From: Euryodendron excelsum
Lineage: Eukaryota > Streptophyta > Magnoliopsida > Ericales > Pentaphylacaceae
DNA: 64,000 nucleotides
Assembly: GCA_033060915.1 (NCBI GenBank)
Contig: CM065379.1
Location: 36,955,318-37,019,317, forward strand
Reading direction: 5' to 3'
The position numbers and the translations under genes were made by a program. Positions 10,287-22,530 of this stretch are shown piece after piece (the first letter of the stretch is position 1; each line of letters starts with the position of its first letter). The notes below the pieces were generated by a model. The model worked only from the letters and a program-made list of their open reading frames with translations. It made no database searches and was not told where the DNA came from.

Positions 10287-10294
10287 TATAAATA
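10287..10294 (+). promoter_or_regulatory. TATA box of LTR B
   Basis: TATAAATA is followed by CAAAGCCTCC and preceded by GGCGCC inverted repeats at about 10180-10225, as in the other copies. Confidence 0.65.
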
Positions 10295-13200
10295 CAAAGC
10301 CTCCTCCAGCGTGAAAGAGGTCTGCAAACTCAGTCTAAAAACCCTACTTTTTGATATACAGAGCTCGTAGCCTCCTTAAACCCTAGCTTTCTTAGGTTTT
10401 CCAAACCCTAGCCTCCATACACAAACCCTAGCCTCCTATACACTCACATACACTTCTATACACTCATACACTAGCCTCCAAAGCCTTCTTTGAAGACTTG
10501 AAGGGCTACAATCTGAAGCTTTGAAGATTGAAGACAAACTCTTGAAGATTGAAGTGAAGATCGAAGCAAGACAAGCAAAGCAAAGCGCGTAAAGCTAAGC
10601 AAAATAAAGAAGACACAAGGTAGGCGTCTTATTTACGTTTACGCATCTTCCCTCCTCTCTTCTCTCTCTGAACCTACTTGGGTTTTCTTCTATTTTAATC
10701 CCCATCTTCTTCTCCCCCTTCTTGTATGCTTGAAACAAGGGAATTCCCCGGTCCATGTGTAGGATTAGGCTGTTGGAGAGTCACCGTGTCGAGGGCTTTC
10801 TTTTAGTTTAACCGGAGACCACGTGGGTTCATCACCCTTGATTATGTGGTGAAACCTTTAACCTTGTATGTTCACGACCCTCTTTGCATTGTGCATATTA
10901 TAATCTTGCATTCTTCCAAAATTCGTTTTCAAACTCGTTTTCAAAACTTGCATTAACATCATTTTCAAAATTGCATTAAAATCTTCTTTTTCAAAACTTG
11001 TTATCAAAACCCCAATCCTAGGTGATTCTAGCCTTTCCATGGCTAAGGGTTCCTTTAGGAAAGTGTTACATTTAAAGTGATTCTAAAACCCTCCTTTTCA
11101 ACATACTTTCCTAAAGCTCTCCTTTCCAAAGTTGTTTTCAAAAACTTCCTCCAAAAATCTATTTTTCAAAAACTCCTTTTCAACTCCTTTTCAAAATACT
11201 CTCTTCAAAATTCCTTTCCTAAAAACACTCCCTAGGTTTCCTTCTTAAAAAACTCTCTCCAATCTCTTTTCCAAAATTGTTTTCAAAAACTCCTTTCCAA
11301 CAATCTCTTTCCAAAAACTTCTTTCCTAAAAGTTCCTTTCCAAAAACGCTTTCCTCAAAGTTCACTCTCCAAAGACGCTCCTTACGTTTCCTTCCTAAAC
11401 AACTCTTCCCAAAAAATCTCTTTCTAAAAACTCCTCACTACGATTTCTTTCCAAAAACTCTCTCTTTTCAAAATTCACTTTCTAGAAACTCCTCTCTAGG
11501 ATTTTCTTCCAAAAATCTCTATTTCCAAAAACTCTTTCCTTAGAGTCCAAGTTAAACCTTATAGCCGACATTTAGGAAATCCTAATTTTCCTTCCCAAAA
11601 ACATGATTTCTAATTCCCTTATTTTGGCCTCAAAACCTAGATTTCCAAAACCTCTTGTTTTCTACATCAAAAATTATATATATTTCCAAAACCTATTTTC
11701 TACATCAAAACTATAGCTTTCCAAATCTAGGATTTCTAAAACTTTCCTTTCCAAATCCACGTCAAATCCAATCTTCTCTTTAGGAAACCAAACTCAATCT
11801 TCCCTTTAGGAAATTAGATCCTATCCTCCGTTTTTAGAAACAAAATCAAAACATCTCTTTTTAAAAGCAAAATCCAATCCTTGTTTTAAGAAGTAGGAAT
11901 CTCAATCCTTCCAAACCCAAATCTTTCCTAATTCAAATCCTTCTTAATCTAGTACTTTCCTAAACCTTAAGTTTCCTAAACTTAAACTTTTGAATCTTTC
12001 CTTAAACTTTAAGCTTTCAAACTTTCCCTAAAATTCTATACCTTTCTAAATCTTAACTTTTCAAATCTAAATCTTCAAATCTTTCTTAAGTTCAAATATT
12101 TCCAAAACTTTAAACTTTCTTAAATTTAAATCTTTCTAAAATTTTAAACTTCCTAAATTTCAAATCTTTCCAAATCCAAAACTTTCTAAATTTGAAACTT
12201 TCTTAAGTTGAAACTTTCTAAATTCTAAACTTTCCAACTTTCAAAACTTCCTAATTTCAAAACCTTTCCTAAAATGAAAACTTTCCTAATTCGAACATTT
12301 TCCAAAATTGAAACTTTCCTAAAACGAAACTTTTCAAAAATGATACTTTCTTAATTCGAAACTTCTCTAAACCAAAACTTTCCTAAAATGGAACCTTCCT
12401 AAAGTGACAGTTTCCTAAAACGGAACTTTCCTAATTCGAACCTTTCCTAAATCTAATCTTTTCTAAAACTCTTTTAAGTCAGGTCGAATATTTCTTAAAC
12501 CCTTCCAAGTCAAATTTTTCTTAAGTCTCCTCTCTTTCCTAAGTCTAGGATTCTTAAACCTCCATCTTTCCAAAACAAGTCTAAATCTTTCTTCCAAGTT
12601 CTATCTTTCCAAATCAAAATTCAATCTTTTTAATACCAAAATTCTAAATTCCAATCTTCAATCCTCTATAATCAAATCCCTTTTTCAATCAAAATCTCTT
12701 TCTTCTAATCCAACCTTCTATTTTCTATTGGACTATTGTCCAAACTACGACTAACCTGATTCCTCCAAAAAGATACGTAGGCAACCCTCATGGGTGCAGT
12801 CACAACATTTTTTTAAACTTCTATTTCCACAACCTTTTTCAAATCTCCAATTCTATATTCTATTTTTCTAATTTCAGGTTTCTATTTCCAATTTTCAAAA
12901 CTTTCCAATTTCAAATCTATCTTTTCAAATTTCTTTTTAAATCAAATCAATTTCTTTCCAAATCTATTTTCTAACTCTCTTATCTTACACTTGCATATCA
13001 TGCATCATGTTTTTTTTTTAAACATTCTTTTTCAAAGTAGATAGGATTGAACATTTGTTAGTTGAAGACTCTTATAGGTGAATCTAGGGTAAATAGACAT
13101 GTAGGTACTGCAAGGGCGAGGTAGGGTGATGACTTAGTGTGTCTTCCCTATACGTAACCAACCTCCGAACCTAGAATCACTATTGTCAAAGACCAAAATG

Positions 13201-13533
13201 GAGCTTATTTTCAAAAAAAGGCTTACATGTTTCCAAAGGTTGCCAAACAACCTGTTTTCTTAAAAACGCTCTCTTAAGGTAGTATTCTCAAAATTGTTTT
13301 CAAAAACCCTAAGTGTGATCCTCTGATTGTGCTTAGTTTTTAGGTGACCTAACTCACCTTAATCAAGTTAAGTGATGAGTCCAAATATTTTTCAAAAGTC
13401 CTTTATTCAAATCTATTTTTTATTCAAACTTAGTCGCACTCATTCTTCTAGGAGGGTGAGTTCTAACGAGAGAGTACAGTATTTTTCTCGCTTGTGTGTG
13501 TATTCCTTGAGTGCAAAAAATCTGGACGCGACA

Positions 13534-13934
13534 TTGGTCTGAGAAAGCTACCTATGAGGGTGGTGTTGGTTTCCGAGAACGTCGGGTCTCAGAGAACTAC
13601 CAAATGATGGACATTCTATATTGGCAGGCTAGCAGGCGCCAGAAGTGAACTGTCCGAAATTTGATAAGGTGTTGGTCCCCGAGATTGCTAAATCTCGTGA
13701 AACTACCTGGATGGCGATGGTTCTTGAGCCCACCAAGTCTCAGAAAGCTACCTGAAATGCCTAGGGGCATGATGATGTTTATGGCTTCAATTGGGCCTTG
13801 TCGGTCTGGGAAGCGACTAGTTGACTGGATTGGAGTTTGAAAGACCCGCCTTGGGCTTGCATATATTGTGATGTTTGAAAATTGGATCCGGTTGGGCCGA
13901 AGATTCCCTAGCGGGAAAAAATAGAGTGCTTACA
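13534..13934 (-). mobile_element. LTR fragment I (start of a related long LTR), minus strand
   Basis: The right edge reads GAGTGCTTACA, the reverse complement of the family LTR start TGTAAGCAC. Inside, the phrase ATTGGCAGGCTAGCAGGCGCC near 13620 is the reverse of the GGCGCCTGCTAGCCCGCCAA phrase in U3 of other copies. Only the first 400 bases of the LTR are present. The rest was separated by the insertion of element B, whose LTR ends at 13533. Confidence 0.7.
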
Positions 13935-14492
13935 CTCATGAACCCTGGCGAGCAATGCACATTATCAACAATCAATCAAATCATCTCCATGTGGAAACAT
14001 CAAGAAGTTCAAAAGAAGCAGAGCTAGAGTAATCATGCAAGAAACAAACCAGTCTTGAGAGGTATGCCAATCACCTAAATGAGCCCTCATACCCGTTGCA
14101 AACTCAAAAAGGGAAAATAGGAACTCCACTAGAATGAAAGGAAATTAGGGCAGAAAGGTAGACGAAAGAACTACGCACCAAAGTCCAAGCTGGGATGAGA
14201 CAGCCATGATGCAACTGTTAGGGAAAATAGGTCCCACAATGTCAGCAAAATCATCTCGAAAACCAAGGAAAAACCATACTCATGAGGAGTGGGGGTAAAC
14301 TCGCACACTCTGAAGCGAAAAAAAAGACAAGCCAGGCTGCCAAAAGGGAATCACTGTCTCCATGAATCCTAGAATAAGCTGCATCGACAAGAGTGAAGCC
14401 ACCTAACTAAAAGACCGGTGAAAGATATCCCGCTCATCGGGGGGATAGCTATCATGCCAAGCTCTCTGGCGACTCAAAATTGTGTTTGCCAT
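13935..14492 (-). pseudogene. Antisense DUF7745-like ORF of element C, N-terminal part, decayed
   Basis: This matches 1998 to about 1350 along its length at the DNA level. It starts at the minus-strand ATG 14492-14490 (MANTILSRQRAWHDSYPPDE) and has several frame breaks. It keeps the ETVIPFWQPGL segment, so it shows that the stop in the other copy after PFW was originally a glutamine codon. The C-terminal part is cut off by fragment I at 13934. The uninterrupted sequence around 14485-14505 is the empty-site counterpart of the LTR A insertion. Confidence 0.6.
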
Positions 14493-16662
14493 CCTGAAGA
14501 TCAAAGGTAAGAATGTCAACATATGGTAAGAATAGCTCAAAAAGTTAAAAGAAATAAAAAGAGAAAAAAAAGGAAAGGAAAAAAAATAAAAAAAAGATTT
14601 TAAATGATAAGTCAAAATGATTTTTGTTACACATTTTGATTTTGAAAAGTCAAGTTTCGAGGCAAAATTAAATTTGTCTATCAAAAGTTCAATTTTTGAG
14701 TCAAAATGAATTTTCTATGCATTTTGTCCTTAAAATTTTCATTCTTAGCCAAAATGAATTTTCTACACATTTTGGTTTTAAAACTCAATTTTCAAGTCAA
14801 AATGAATTTTCTATACATTTTGTCTTCAAAAATTTCAAATTTCGAGTCAAAATAAATTTCCTATACATTTTTTTTTTCAAAAGATTTTTAGTCTCGAGTC
14901 AAGATGAATTTTCTACACATCTTATCTTCAAAAATTCAAATTTCAAGTCAAAATGATTTTTCTAAACATTTTGTCTCTAAAATTTTCATTCTAGGTCAAA
15001 ATGAATTTTCTACATATTTTGATTTTAAAACTCAATTTTCAAGTCAAAATGAATTTTCTATACATTTTGTCTTAAAAAATTTCTATTTTTGAGTTAAAAT
15101 GAATTTCCTATACATTTTGATTTCAATAGATTTTTAGTCTTGAGTCAAGATTAATTTTCTACACATCTTGTCTTCAAAAATTTCAATTTTGAGTCAAAAT
15201 GAATTTTCTAAACATTTTGTTTTCAAAATTTCCAATCTCAAGTCAAAATGAATTTCCTACACATTTTGTTTTCAAAATTTCAAGTTTCGAGTCAAAATGA
15301 ATTTTCTAAACATTTTGCCTTTAAAAAGTCAACTTTCGAGTCAAAGCAAATTTTCTATACGTTTTGTCCAAGTTTCAAATCAAAATAATTTCTAATTCAA
15401 AATCAAAAGTTCATTTTCAAAATCAAATCTCAAAATTTTTCAATCAAAGTCCATCTCAAAACTTTTCTAAGTATCTTCTTCAAAAGATTTATACTCCAAT
15501 CAAGTTTTAAGGTTTTCTAAAAATTCTTTCTTCAAAACATCTTCTTCAAAATCAATCCCCAAGATTTTCAAGGTTTCAAATTCTCAAACTTTCGTCCTTC
15601 CAAAGTTCTTATCAATTTCAAAGTTCTCTAAACCCCAAAATCTATTTTCAAAACTTTCCTAAGTGTTTGCCTTAAAAGTTTTATTCAGAATTCCATTTAA
15701 AGAAATTCTTCCTAAGTTTTTCCTTCAATAGTTTTAGGTCTCCCCGAGTTTCTCAGGGTCTTCTCTGCCAACAAGGCCCCACTTTCAAAGCATTTATCTT
15801 TTTCCTTAAAAAAGATTCTATTTCAAAAGTTTCCAACCCTTTCTTCATTTTGAAAAATTCCAATCAAAGTTTCTCGAGGCTTTCTCTGCCAAAAAAACCC
15901 CACATTCAAAGATTTTACCTCTTTTTTCCTTTAAAAAAAAGATTCTGTTTTATAAAAATATCATCAAGGTTTTCCTAACTTTTTTCTTCAAAAATTTTGA
16001 TACCTTCTAAGTTTTATAGCTTTTTCCTCCAAAAAGGTTGACTTTGAAATACCTTATAGGTTTTCTAACTCTTTCTTTCAAAAAAAAAAAAAAAGTGGTT
16101 TCATTTCAAAATCATTTGTCCGATTTTTCAAAGCTTTTTCTTTCAAAAAAGTTTAATCTTAAAAACATTTATTAGGTTTTTTGAGCTTTATCCTTCAAAA
16201 ACTCTGCTCCCAAAAATGTTTCCAAGGTTTCAAACTTTCTTTCATAAAAAGTTTCGTGAATTTCCTAAGCTTTTTCCACTTAAAAAGTCTTTTTCAAAAA
16301 TTTTGGGTTTTTAAGATTTCTCCTCAAAAGCCTGTTTTCAAAATGTTAAAAATATTTTCCCTAAAATTTTGTTCCAAGTTTCAAAGTTTTTCAAAATCTT
16401 TCTAATTTAAATCCAAATTAATTCATTTCCAGAATCAATTTCAAAATCATTTCAAACAATCAACTTCAATTCTAAAATCATTTCAAAGTTAAGGTTTTCC
16501 AAATTTCAAATTTCAAAAATCAAGACAATCCAGCCTTCAAACTCAAAATTCCAAATTTCAAGCTCCAGTTTTCAAAATTTTCCAAAATTTGTCCCTTCGA
16601 TCGTCCTGCGATCAACAATGGGACTCTTACTTTATCGTTTTCTGCCTTAGACAAGCAAAGGC
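14493..16662 (+). mobile_element. 3' internal non-coding region of element C
   Basis: AT-rich, G-poor DNA runs between the antisense ORF and the polypurine tract. It begins with tandem repeats (14600-15370) and grades into looser TTTTCAAAAA/TTTCCTAAG repeats. I see no real gene in it. It is longer than the equivalent part of element B (7124-8443). Confidence 0.65.
14600..15370 (+). repeat. About 49-bp tandem repeat array
   Basis: The phrase AGTCAAAATGAATTTTCTA followed by CATTTTGTCTTCAAAA recurs at 14703, 14751, 14799, 14849 and onward, a spacing of 48-51 bp, for around a dozen copies. The unit is partly palindromic: CAAAATGAATTTT pairs with ACATTTTG. Reading frames across it, rich in SQNEFS repeats, are translations of the array. 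Confidence 0.85.
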
Positions 16663-16675
16663 AGAAAAAGAGAGG
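16663..16675 (+). other. Polypurine tract of element C
   Basis: AGAAAAAGAGAGG lies four bases before the LTR start at 16680, the usual place for the plus-strand primer. This fixes LTR C as a 3' LTR and the element as plus-strand. Confidence 0.75.
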
Positions 16676-16679
16676 CAAC

Positions 16680-19600
16680 TGTAAATACTCCATTTTTGCT
16701 CGCTCAGCAATCTCCAGTTCAACGAGACTCATATGCAAATTGACATAGACATATTCAAGTTTAAATCAACTTTTCAAACTCAATCCAATCAACCCATTGC
16801 TTCGCGGGCTTGTTGGGCCCAATAAAGGCAAAATGACAAAAATCCCCTTGTGACATTGGTTGGTCCAATTCCAACTGGCACATCTTCTTGAAGACGGTAA
16901 GTCTATGTTTCAATCTCAAATCTAACTTCAAGTCTAATTCCAATCCAAGTCAAATTCGGCATGCATTTCGAGAAAGTTGATCCCTTAGGCGGTAAGACCA
17001 TATAGTCTGGCACGTTTTTTGAAAAAACTCTTCGAAACGGTAAGTCTCTTCAAACCCGTCGACCAAGACGGAATCCAAGTCCCCAAGATGGTAGAACGGT
17101 CCAAGTTTGGCGCCTGCTAGCCCGCCAATTACGAATGTCCATTATTCTACACATCTTTTAAGAAAGTTAATTCCTCAGATAATAAGTCCACTTACCAGCT
17201 TCCCGAGATCAGCTAGTTTCTAGAATGAATGCGAACCATCAGAGTGGTAGAAACACCTATAAACATCGCAACTATCAAAGTGGCGAAAACACTAGTAAAT
17301 AGGTCAACATTGAGAACTACTAACAAACCCCCTATGTCACAGGACCAAATTTGCCTCTTGGCCGTAACACATTTACCAAAGGATGAAATACCTTTGGAAA
17401 CCAACTTTTCACAAATTTTCAGGGTGACAGAAATACTCAAAACCCAGGTCAACACTAGTGCCTGCTAGCCCACTCTGGTAAAAAATGACCAAACTGCCCC
17501 TTGGGCCATTTTTGGCACGTTTCTCAAAATAGTACCTAAGTCTTCAGAACGGTAAATTCACCCTTCTAGGATCATCCCAAAGACGATCCGGCATGTTTAA
17601 GAGCTTTCCAATCAGTTCCGAGCTAATTTCGAGACCCATTCGGTCAAAATGACTATTTTACCCCTAAGCATCCAAGTGCTTCTGGGAACCACACTGGCTT
17701 TGAGTATCAAACCAATAACCTTTCGAGAATGCTTCTAATAGTATTCACAACCTTTCAATACATTTTCGGATCATTTCAAGTCAATTTCGGCAAATTCAGT
17801 GCAAAATGACTGTTTTGCCCCTAGTGGGCCGGTCACATTTTCTAACCACACCGGCTTTGAGTATCAAACTGGCACTCCCTTGGAACACTTTGGATAGTGT
17901 TTCCAACCTTCAAGTCCTCTTATGAGCCATTCTGGGTCCATTATAGTGGTTTTTTGGTCTAGTTGACCGTTTTGCCCCTAAATGCTCAGTCGACAATTCC
18001 GACCCTGTTTTTGAAGTCCGCTACCCTTGGGACACTATTTAAGGGATTTTTACCTATTTTCGGCCTTCCAGACCCTTCCCATCCTTCCAGAACATTCCCG
18101 AACCTTCCAAAGTCACTCCTAGTAGAGCTATGCCAAAAATTGCATGGTAGTCACTAGGACTGGCGCTAAAATTTTTTGCCTTGCATATCATGGGTCGAAG
18201 ATATGTTTCTTGCCGCCTTAAAAAGTTTCCTAAGTGACTAGTGGCGCCAAGCCAAAAAATGGCCTGGCACCACTCCTAGTGGCGCCAGTGTATTCTCAAG
18301 CCTTACACCACTGCAACAGGCGTCAGGTCAATCTTTTGTTTATAAATACAGAGCCTCCCCATGCGTGAAAGAGGTCGGCTATCTAACTCCAAAGACTCTG
18401 TCTCTCGGTATACAGACCTTGAACTCTCTCCAAACCCTAAGGTTTCTTCGAACCCTAGCCCCTATACACTTTAACCTTAGCATACATACACTCAATACAC
18501 GCCTATACGAGCCTCCAAGCTGACCAATGAAGACTCAAGGTGTTGCAATCTTAAAGCTTTCGAAGATCGAAGCGAAGTAAAGCAAATAAAGTAAGCAAAG
18601 CAAAGAAGACACAAGGTTAGTTTTCTATTTATGTTTATGTAATTTTCCTCTCTCTCTTCTTTCTCCTAACCCACTTGGGTTTTCTTCTATTTTAATCCCA
18701 TATCTTCTTCCCCCCCGCCCCCTCTTGCATGCTTGAAACAAGGGAATCTCCGATTCATGTGTAGGAAGATTGGTTGAAAGTCACCGTGTTGAGGGCTTCA
18801 TTCTAATTCAACCTTAGACCATGTGGATTCGGCCTCCTTAATTATGTGTTGAAGCCAACCTTGTATGTTCATGACCCTACTTGCATTGTGCATGTCATAC
18901 TCATACATCTCTTCCAAATCGTTTTCTAGACTTCTTTTCAAAACTTGCATCAAAATCTCTTTCAAAACTTGTAATAAAAATCTCCTCTTTAAAACTTGTT
19001 TTCAAAATCACAATCTTCAGATGATTCTAGTCACTCCATGGTTAGGATTGTTTTAGGAAAGTATTACATAAGTTTCGAGTGTAAACCCTAAAATCAATTT
19101 TGTCCAAAATACAATCCTAAGGTGATTCTAACCCTTCCGTGGTTAGGGTTGTTTTAGGAAAGTGTTATGTTTAATGAGACCAATATGGTCCATATTTTCA
19201 AAATGTTTATTGTTTTCAAAACCACAATCCTTGAATGGTTCTAATCTTCCTATGGTTAGAGTCGTTTAGGAAAGTGAAAAATTTTTAGAGACTTATTAAA
19301 GTCCATATTCCATTCGCTTTCCAAATTGCTTTTTCAAATCTCTTTCCAAACTTCTTTTTCAATCTACTTCCTAAAACACTTTCAAAAATCTCCTTCTAAA
19401 AATTTTCTTTCCACAAGTTCTACTTTCCAAAACTCCTTTCCAATCATTCTCTTTGAAAATTCATTTTCTAAGAACTTCTTTCCAAAAAAGTTCTCTACAA
19501 AATTCTACTTTCCAAAATTGCTCTTCAGGTTTCCCTCTTAGAAACTCCCTTCAAAAGATTTACTTTTCAAAAACTCTTTTTCTTGAGGTCCAAGACAAGC

Positions 19601-21333
19601 CCTAGAGCCAATGATTAGGAAACCCAAATTTTCTTTCCTAAAAACATGACTTCCTCTTTTGCTTCAAATCAAAGTTTTCAAAAACCATCTTCTACATCAA
19701 ATCCTAGATTTCCAAAATCTCTTTTTCTACACCAAATCATAGGTTTTCAAATTCTAGATTTTCCAAATCTCATCCTTTCCAATTCCATTTGAAATCTAAT
19801 CTTCCAACTTAGGAAACCAAATCCCATCTCCAATTTAGGAAATCAAATCAAATCATCTCTTTTTGGAAACAGAATCTAATATTCTATTTTGGGAAATAGG
19901 AATCAAATCTTTCTTAATTCAATCATTTCCTAATTTGAAATTTTCCTAATTTCAAACCTTTCCAAATTTCAACTTTCTAAGTCTCAATTCAAAACTTTCC
20001 TAAACTCAAATCTTTAATACAATGAAACTTTCCTAAAATGGAACTTTCCTATTTCAAAACTTTCCTAATTCAAAGCTTTCTAAAGTCCTACATTTCCTAA
20101 AACCTAACTTTTCAAATCATTCCAAGTCAAGTATTTTCAAATCAAATCAAATCTCTTTTCAAATCTTCCTTAAATCCAATTCAATTACATGTTCCAATTT
20201 TAGGTAAACTAAACCCTAGGAGGCCTAAACCCTAGTTCAACCCTAATCCTAAGTTAGGAAGGTTCAACTCCTTTCTAAGAGTATTTTCTAAATCAAGTTG
20301 GTTTTATAAATTCAAACTTTGAAATGTTTTCAGAACTCAACTCTATCTTTCCAAATCTAGTCCAAGTTTTCTTTCAAAGATCAAAGCCGTTTTTCAAATC
20401 TAGGTTCAATTTCAAATCAAATTTCAATTTCAAATCTTCTATTCCAAGTTTAAATCAAATCTCCTTTTCAAATCAAACTCTTTTCTAATCAAATCTTTTC
20501 AAATCAAACTTTTCTAAAATCTCACAATGTGTATTTTCAATCGGACTCTTGTCTGAACTACGACTAACCTAATTCCCAACAAAGGGATACATAGGCAACC
20601 CTCATGGGTGCGATCACAACCTTTTTCAAACTTTCAATTCCATAATCTATTTCAAGTTTTTAATTCCATATCCTATCTTCAAATCTCAAATTCCAAGTTC
20701 TAAATTTTTTCTTTCAAACTACAAAATCTTCTTTTCAAATCCATTTCAAAATCAAATCAAGTTCTTTTCAAAATCAAATCAAATTCTTGCACTTGTATAT
20801 CATGCATCATGTCAAACTTCTTTTTCATAGTTCTTTTCTAAAATGGATAGTTTGAACATTTATTAATCAAAGATTCTGAATGAGTGAGTCTAGGGTAAAT
20901 AGACATGTAGGTAACGCAAGGGCGGTGTAGGGTGATAGCTTAGTGCATCTTCCCTACACATAACCAACCTCCGAACCTAGGATCACTATTTTTAAAGGCC
21001 AAAATGGAGTTGTTTAAAAAAATGGCTTAAATACTTTCAAAGGTTGCCAAACAACCTATTTTCTTAAAAACCCTCTCTTGAGAGAATTTTTAAAGTCTTT
21101 CAAAAACCCTAAGTGTAATACTTGGATTGTGCTTAGTTTTAGGTGACCTAACTCACCTTAATCAAGTTAGGTGGCGACTTCAAATTTTTTTTCAAAAGCC
21201 CTTAATCAAATCAAATTTTCAATTCAAGCATAGTCGCACTCGTCCTTCTAGGAGAGTGAGTTCTAATGATAGAGTACTGTATTTTTTCCACTTGTGCGTA
21301 TGTTCGTCGGATGCGAAAAATCGGGGCATGACA
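16680..21333 (+). mobile_element. 3' LTR C (4654 bp) of the long-LTR family
   Basis: It starts TGTAAATACTCC and ends GGGGCATGACA. It is preceded by a polypurine tract and followed directly by Athila-like pol sequence. The flanks GCAAC and CTCAC do not match, as expected when the 5' LTR is elsewhere. The TATA box is at 18341-18348 and the conserved end block begins near 20550. It is one of the most diverged copies, with few hairpin units in U3, and so is probably old. Confidence 0.85.
18341..18348 (+). promoter_or_regulatory. TATA box of LTR C
   Basis: TATAAATA is followed by CAGAGCCTCC. The GGCGCC inverted repeats upstream (18240-18320) are partly eroded. Confidence 0.6.
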
Positions 21334-22530
21334 CTCACAAATAAATTTTTATTATTTTAGGACGACCAATCTTAACCACTTTTAATACCATCATTCATTA
21401 TAGGAATGGGTTATTGAAACTTTCATTTAGAAACATGACCTTTGAGATGAATATATTTTTGGTTGGGAAACAATAATGGGAGTATGCGGATATTAGGTGA
21501 GTGGATTTCATAAAGGCAATTACCAAGAACATTTTGAGTGTGAGGTTTTTGAGGATCCTTTAGAGTTAGCATTAGTAAAAAGTGAACCCCATGACCAAGT
21601 TGGGTTGAGAGCAACACCGAGCAAAGGGGTAGAGGATGCTCATTACATGCATGTGGGACAATGGACCTTCTTATTTGAATCTTTACACCTTAGTGCCATT
21701 AAGTCGATTTCTTCAGAAGAGAAACCCCTTACCCCAGAAAGGAAACCCTTGCCATCTACTATGAAAATGCATTTTTAGGTGAGGGAAAGTCCTACCCCAT
21801 GGTCGTATCCTCTAGCTTGTTTACAAGTCAAGAGGAGAGTTTACTAGCTATGTTAAAAACACATAGAAAGGTTTAGGTTGGACAATTGCAGACCTGTTAT
21901 AGCATTAGTTCTCTAGTGCACTCATCACATTTACCTTAAGGAAGAGTCTAAGCTGGTGCGTCAAATGCGAAGACACTTGAACCCTAACATGAAGGAGGTT
22001 ATAAAAGGAGAAGTGTTGAAGCTTCTTGATGCGACTACTATTTACCCCATTTTGGATTCCAAATGGGTCAGTCCAACCCAAGTGGTTCTTAAGAAATCGA
22101 GAGTCACGATAGTTAAGAATGAGAAGAATGAGCTAGTACCAACTAGGATTCAAACAGGGTGGTGTATGCGCATCATTACTGTAGAATCAATGCGATCACT
22201 AAGAATGACCATTTTTCTTTTCTATTATTGGATCAAGTTCTTGAGAGGGTAGGGGGTAGAGCCTTCTATTGCTTTTTTTATACGAATTCTAGGCATAACC
22301 AAATTGAAATAGCCCTAGAAGACCAAGAGAAAATCACATTCACATATCCGTTTGGTATTTATGCATACAAGAGAATGCCTTTTGTCTTGTGCAATGCACC
22401 GGCCAACTTCTAAAGATGTAGAATGAATATATTTAGTGACATGGTTGAGCAAAGTTTAGAGGTTTTTATGGATGATTTTTTGGTTTACGAAGATACCTTT
22501 GAAAGTTGTTTGGAAAATCTTGAGAAGGTG
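21334..22530 (+). pseudogene. Athila-like Ty3/gypsy pol, part 1 (protease end and reverse transcriptase)
   Basis: Translation starts with the protease-end motif IILGRP (about 21351-21368) and an NMTFEMNIF stretch. The RT region follows, with MRRHLNPNMKEVIKGEVLKL at 21956, SKWVSPTQVV, a PTRIQTGW stretch, IALEDQEK and the catalytic FMDD at 22465-22476. The first aspartate region is damaged: FYCFF where FYCFLD is expected. Frameshifts and stops break the frame several times. It encoded the polyprotein that copies element RNA to DNA, and it is dead now. Its left end is cut by LTR C, and it is interrupted at 22530 by solo LTR H. Confidence 0.88.
22526..22530. repeat. Left target-site duplication of solo LTR H
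   Basis: AGGTG here is repeated exactly at 27713-27717. The duplicated bases are codons of the Athila reverse transcriptase, and the RT homology continues in frame after the second copy. Confidence 0.93.

Larger units (their letters stand above)
8444..13533 (+). mobile_element. 3' LTR B (5090 bp) of the long-LTR family
   Basis: It starts TGTAAGCACCCCATTTTTTA and ends GGACGCGACA. The bases on its two sides (GAAGC and TTGGT) do not match, and element-internal sequence precedes it. It is therefore read as the 3' LTR of element B rather than a solo LTR. U3 has about six GCACGTCTTTCCGAAGACG-type hairpin modules at 8640-8900 and only three GAGTA hairpins near 9100-9225. The TATA box is at 10287-10294, and the conserved end block starts near 12745. 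It is more diverged than A, F and G. Confidence 0.85.

Noticed and set aside
11277..11543. Ser/Phe/Lys-rich frames in the G-poor tracts (also 5177-5380, 6367-6645, 16181-16405, 19326-19541)
   Set aside because: Absence of G removes many stop codons and creates long chance frames. They are not conserved between LTR copies.
8439..13538. LTR B as a fifth solo LTR
   Set aside because: The flanks GAAGC and TTGGT differ, and the sequence before it matches that preceding the polypurine tract of element C.
14696..15092. Frames with repeated SQNEFS-like units as proteins
   Set aside because: They are translations of the 49-bp tandem array in non-coding element DNA, and the frame shifts from unit to unit.
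16675..21338. LTR C as a solo LTR
   Set aside because: The flanks GCAAC and CTCAC differ, and a polypurine tract lies directly before it, so it is a 3' LTR.
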